From positions 1 through 32,054 of the forward strand of contig URCD01000017.1 in assembly GCA_900546215.1 (NCBI GenBank): a DNA stretch of 32,054 bases, in the 5' to 3' direction. The notes beneath the pieces were generated by a model. It was not told the DNA's origin and did not search any database. It saw only the letters and a list, made by a program, of their open reading frames with translations. Shown here piece by piece: positions 31,732 to 32,054 of this stretch. Position 1 is the stretch's first letter. Each line of letters starts with the position of its first letter. Origin of the DNA: an uncultured Eubacteriales bacterium (GTDB lineage: Bacteria; Bacillota; Clostridia; Lachnospirales; Anaerotignaceae). The position numbers and the translations under genes were made by a program.

Positions 31732-32054
31732 GATATGCAAGATTTCTTAGATCATGAGCCAACAAAATTATCTGGAGGTCAAAAACAACGTGTTGCGATT
31801 GCTGGTATATTAGCAATGAATCCTAAAATAATTATTTTAGACGAAGCAACAAGTATGTTAGATCCTATAGGAAAGCGTGAGATAAATAATTTAGTTAGAA
31901 AACTAAATAAAGAAAAAACAATGACTATTATATCAATTACTCATGATATTGAAGAAGCTAAAAATGCAGATCGTATTATTGTTATGAATAACGGTAAAGT
32001 TATTGCAATTGGAAAACCTCAAGAGATATTAAGTGATGAAAAAAGTTTACTTAA
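31732..32054 (+). CDS. C-terminal half of an ECF-transporter ATPase (EcfA type), 3' open, probably foreign sequence
   Basis: From DMQDFLDHEPTKLSGGQKQR on, the open frame matches the second half of energy-coupling-factor transporter ATPases: signature LSGGQKQRVAIAGILAMNP, Walker B IIILDEATSMLDPIGKREI, the switch ISITHDIEEAKNADRI, and IVMNNGKVIAIGKPQEILSD. Walker A and Q-loop are absent since the first half is not present. The frame is still open at the window end. Codon choice differs from the genes to its left: TTA, CGT and GTT dominate where those use AGA/AGG, CTT and mixed codons. It cannot be a working gene here, and the likely explanation is a join of DNA from another, more AT-rich Bacillota genome. 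Confidence 0.8.

Noticed and set aside
31267..32054. A genuine Nnr-ATPase fusion protein
   Set aside because: Both parts are cut in the middle of conserved folds, the ATPase lacks its Walker A half, and codon usage changes at the join; a chimera explains all of it.
1..32054. CRISPR array, transposon, phage genes, tRNA or rRNA
   Set aside because: No regular spaced repeats, transposase or integrase motifs, or tRNA/rRNA-like stretches were seen on either strand by eye.

Overview
The window is AT-rich bacterial DNA from an anaerobic, endospore-forming member of the Bacillota, most likely class Clostridia. Evidence: an oxygen-independent cobalamin pathway with a CbiK-type chelatase, a gpr germination protease, strong AGGAGG-type ribosome binding sites, consensus TTGAAA/TTGACA-17-TATAAT promoters, some GTG and TTG starts, and short (type 2) ArgC.

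Positions 1-12432 hold the distal part of a large cobalamin operon, all on the plus strand with genes overlapping or nearly touching: cbiJ-cbiC (fused, partial, damaged), cbiK, cbiD, cbiET, cbiA, cobU, cobS, a second short cobU-like gene, cbiB, cobD, cbiP, cobA (adenosyltransferase), cobT and cobC. Together they cover late corrin ring chemistry, a,c-diamide formation, adenosylation, cobyric acid formation, aminopropanol linker attachment and lower-ligand assembly. The early ring genes (cbiL, cbiF, cbiG, cbiH) and the operon promoter must lie upstream of the window. Co-directional genes follow to 15031: a GNAT acetyltransferase, a DUF3885-like protein, a nucleoside hydrolase and peptide deformylase. 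A perfect palindromic terminator shared with the convergent membrane-protein gene closes this block.

Positions 15063-19800 are an ordinary mix: a DUF2238/YjdF-like membrane protein (minus), then patatin-like lipase, class I glutamine amidotransferase-like hydrolase and GNAT (plus), a small rubredoxin gene (minus), a LuxR-type regulator whose 5' end looks frameshifted, and a DUF5684-like membrane protein. Positions 20042-24251 are an arginine operon, argC-argJ-argB-argD, preceded by a candidate ARG box. Positions 24444-30795 contain a VTT-domain membrane protein, an uncharacterised minus-strand protein, a VanZ-family protein, rpsT (minus, TTG start, long structured leader), gpr, a lipoprotein and an ABC-F ATPase. 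acpS and the start of nnr follow.

Two places look structurally wrong. cbiC has lost roughly 40 central codons and the reading frame. Near 31731 the nnr reading frame runs, in frame but without biological sense, into the C-terminal half of an ECF-transporter ATPase with different codon preference, which looks like a chimeric contig end. I found no CRISPR array, transposon, phage, tRNA, rRNA or cobalamin riboswitch, and no convincing undescribed system. The more interesting leads are the paired, differently degenerate CobU paralogues, the rpsT leader, the ARG box, and the broken or chimeric genes. No gene-free stretch exceeds about 300 bases.
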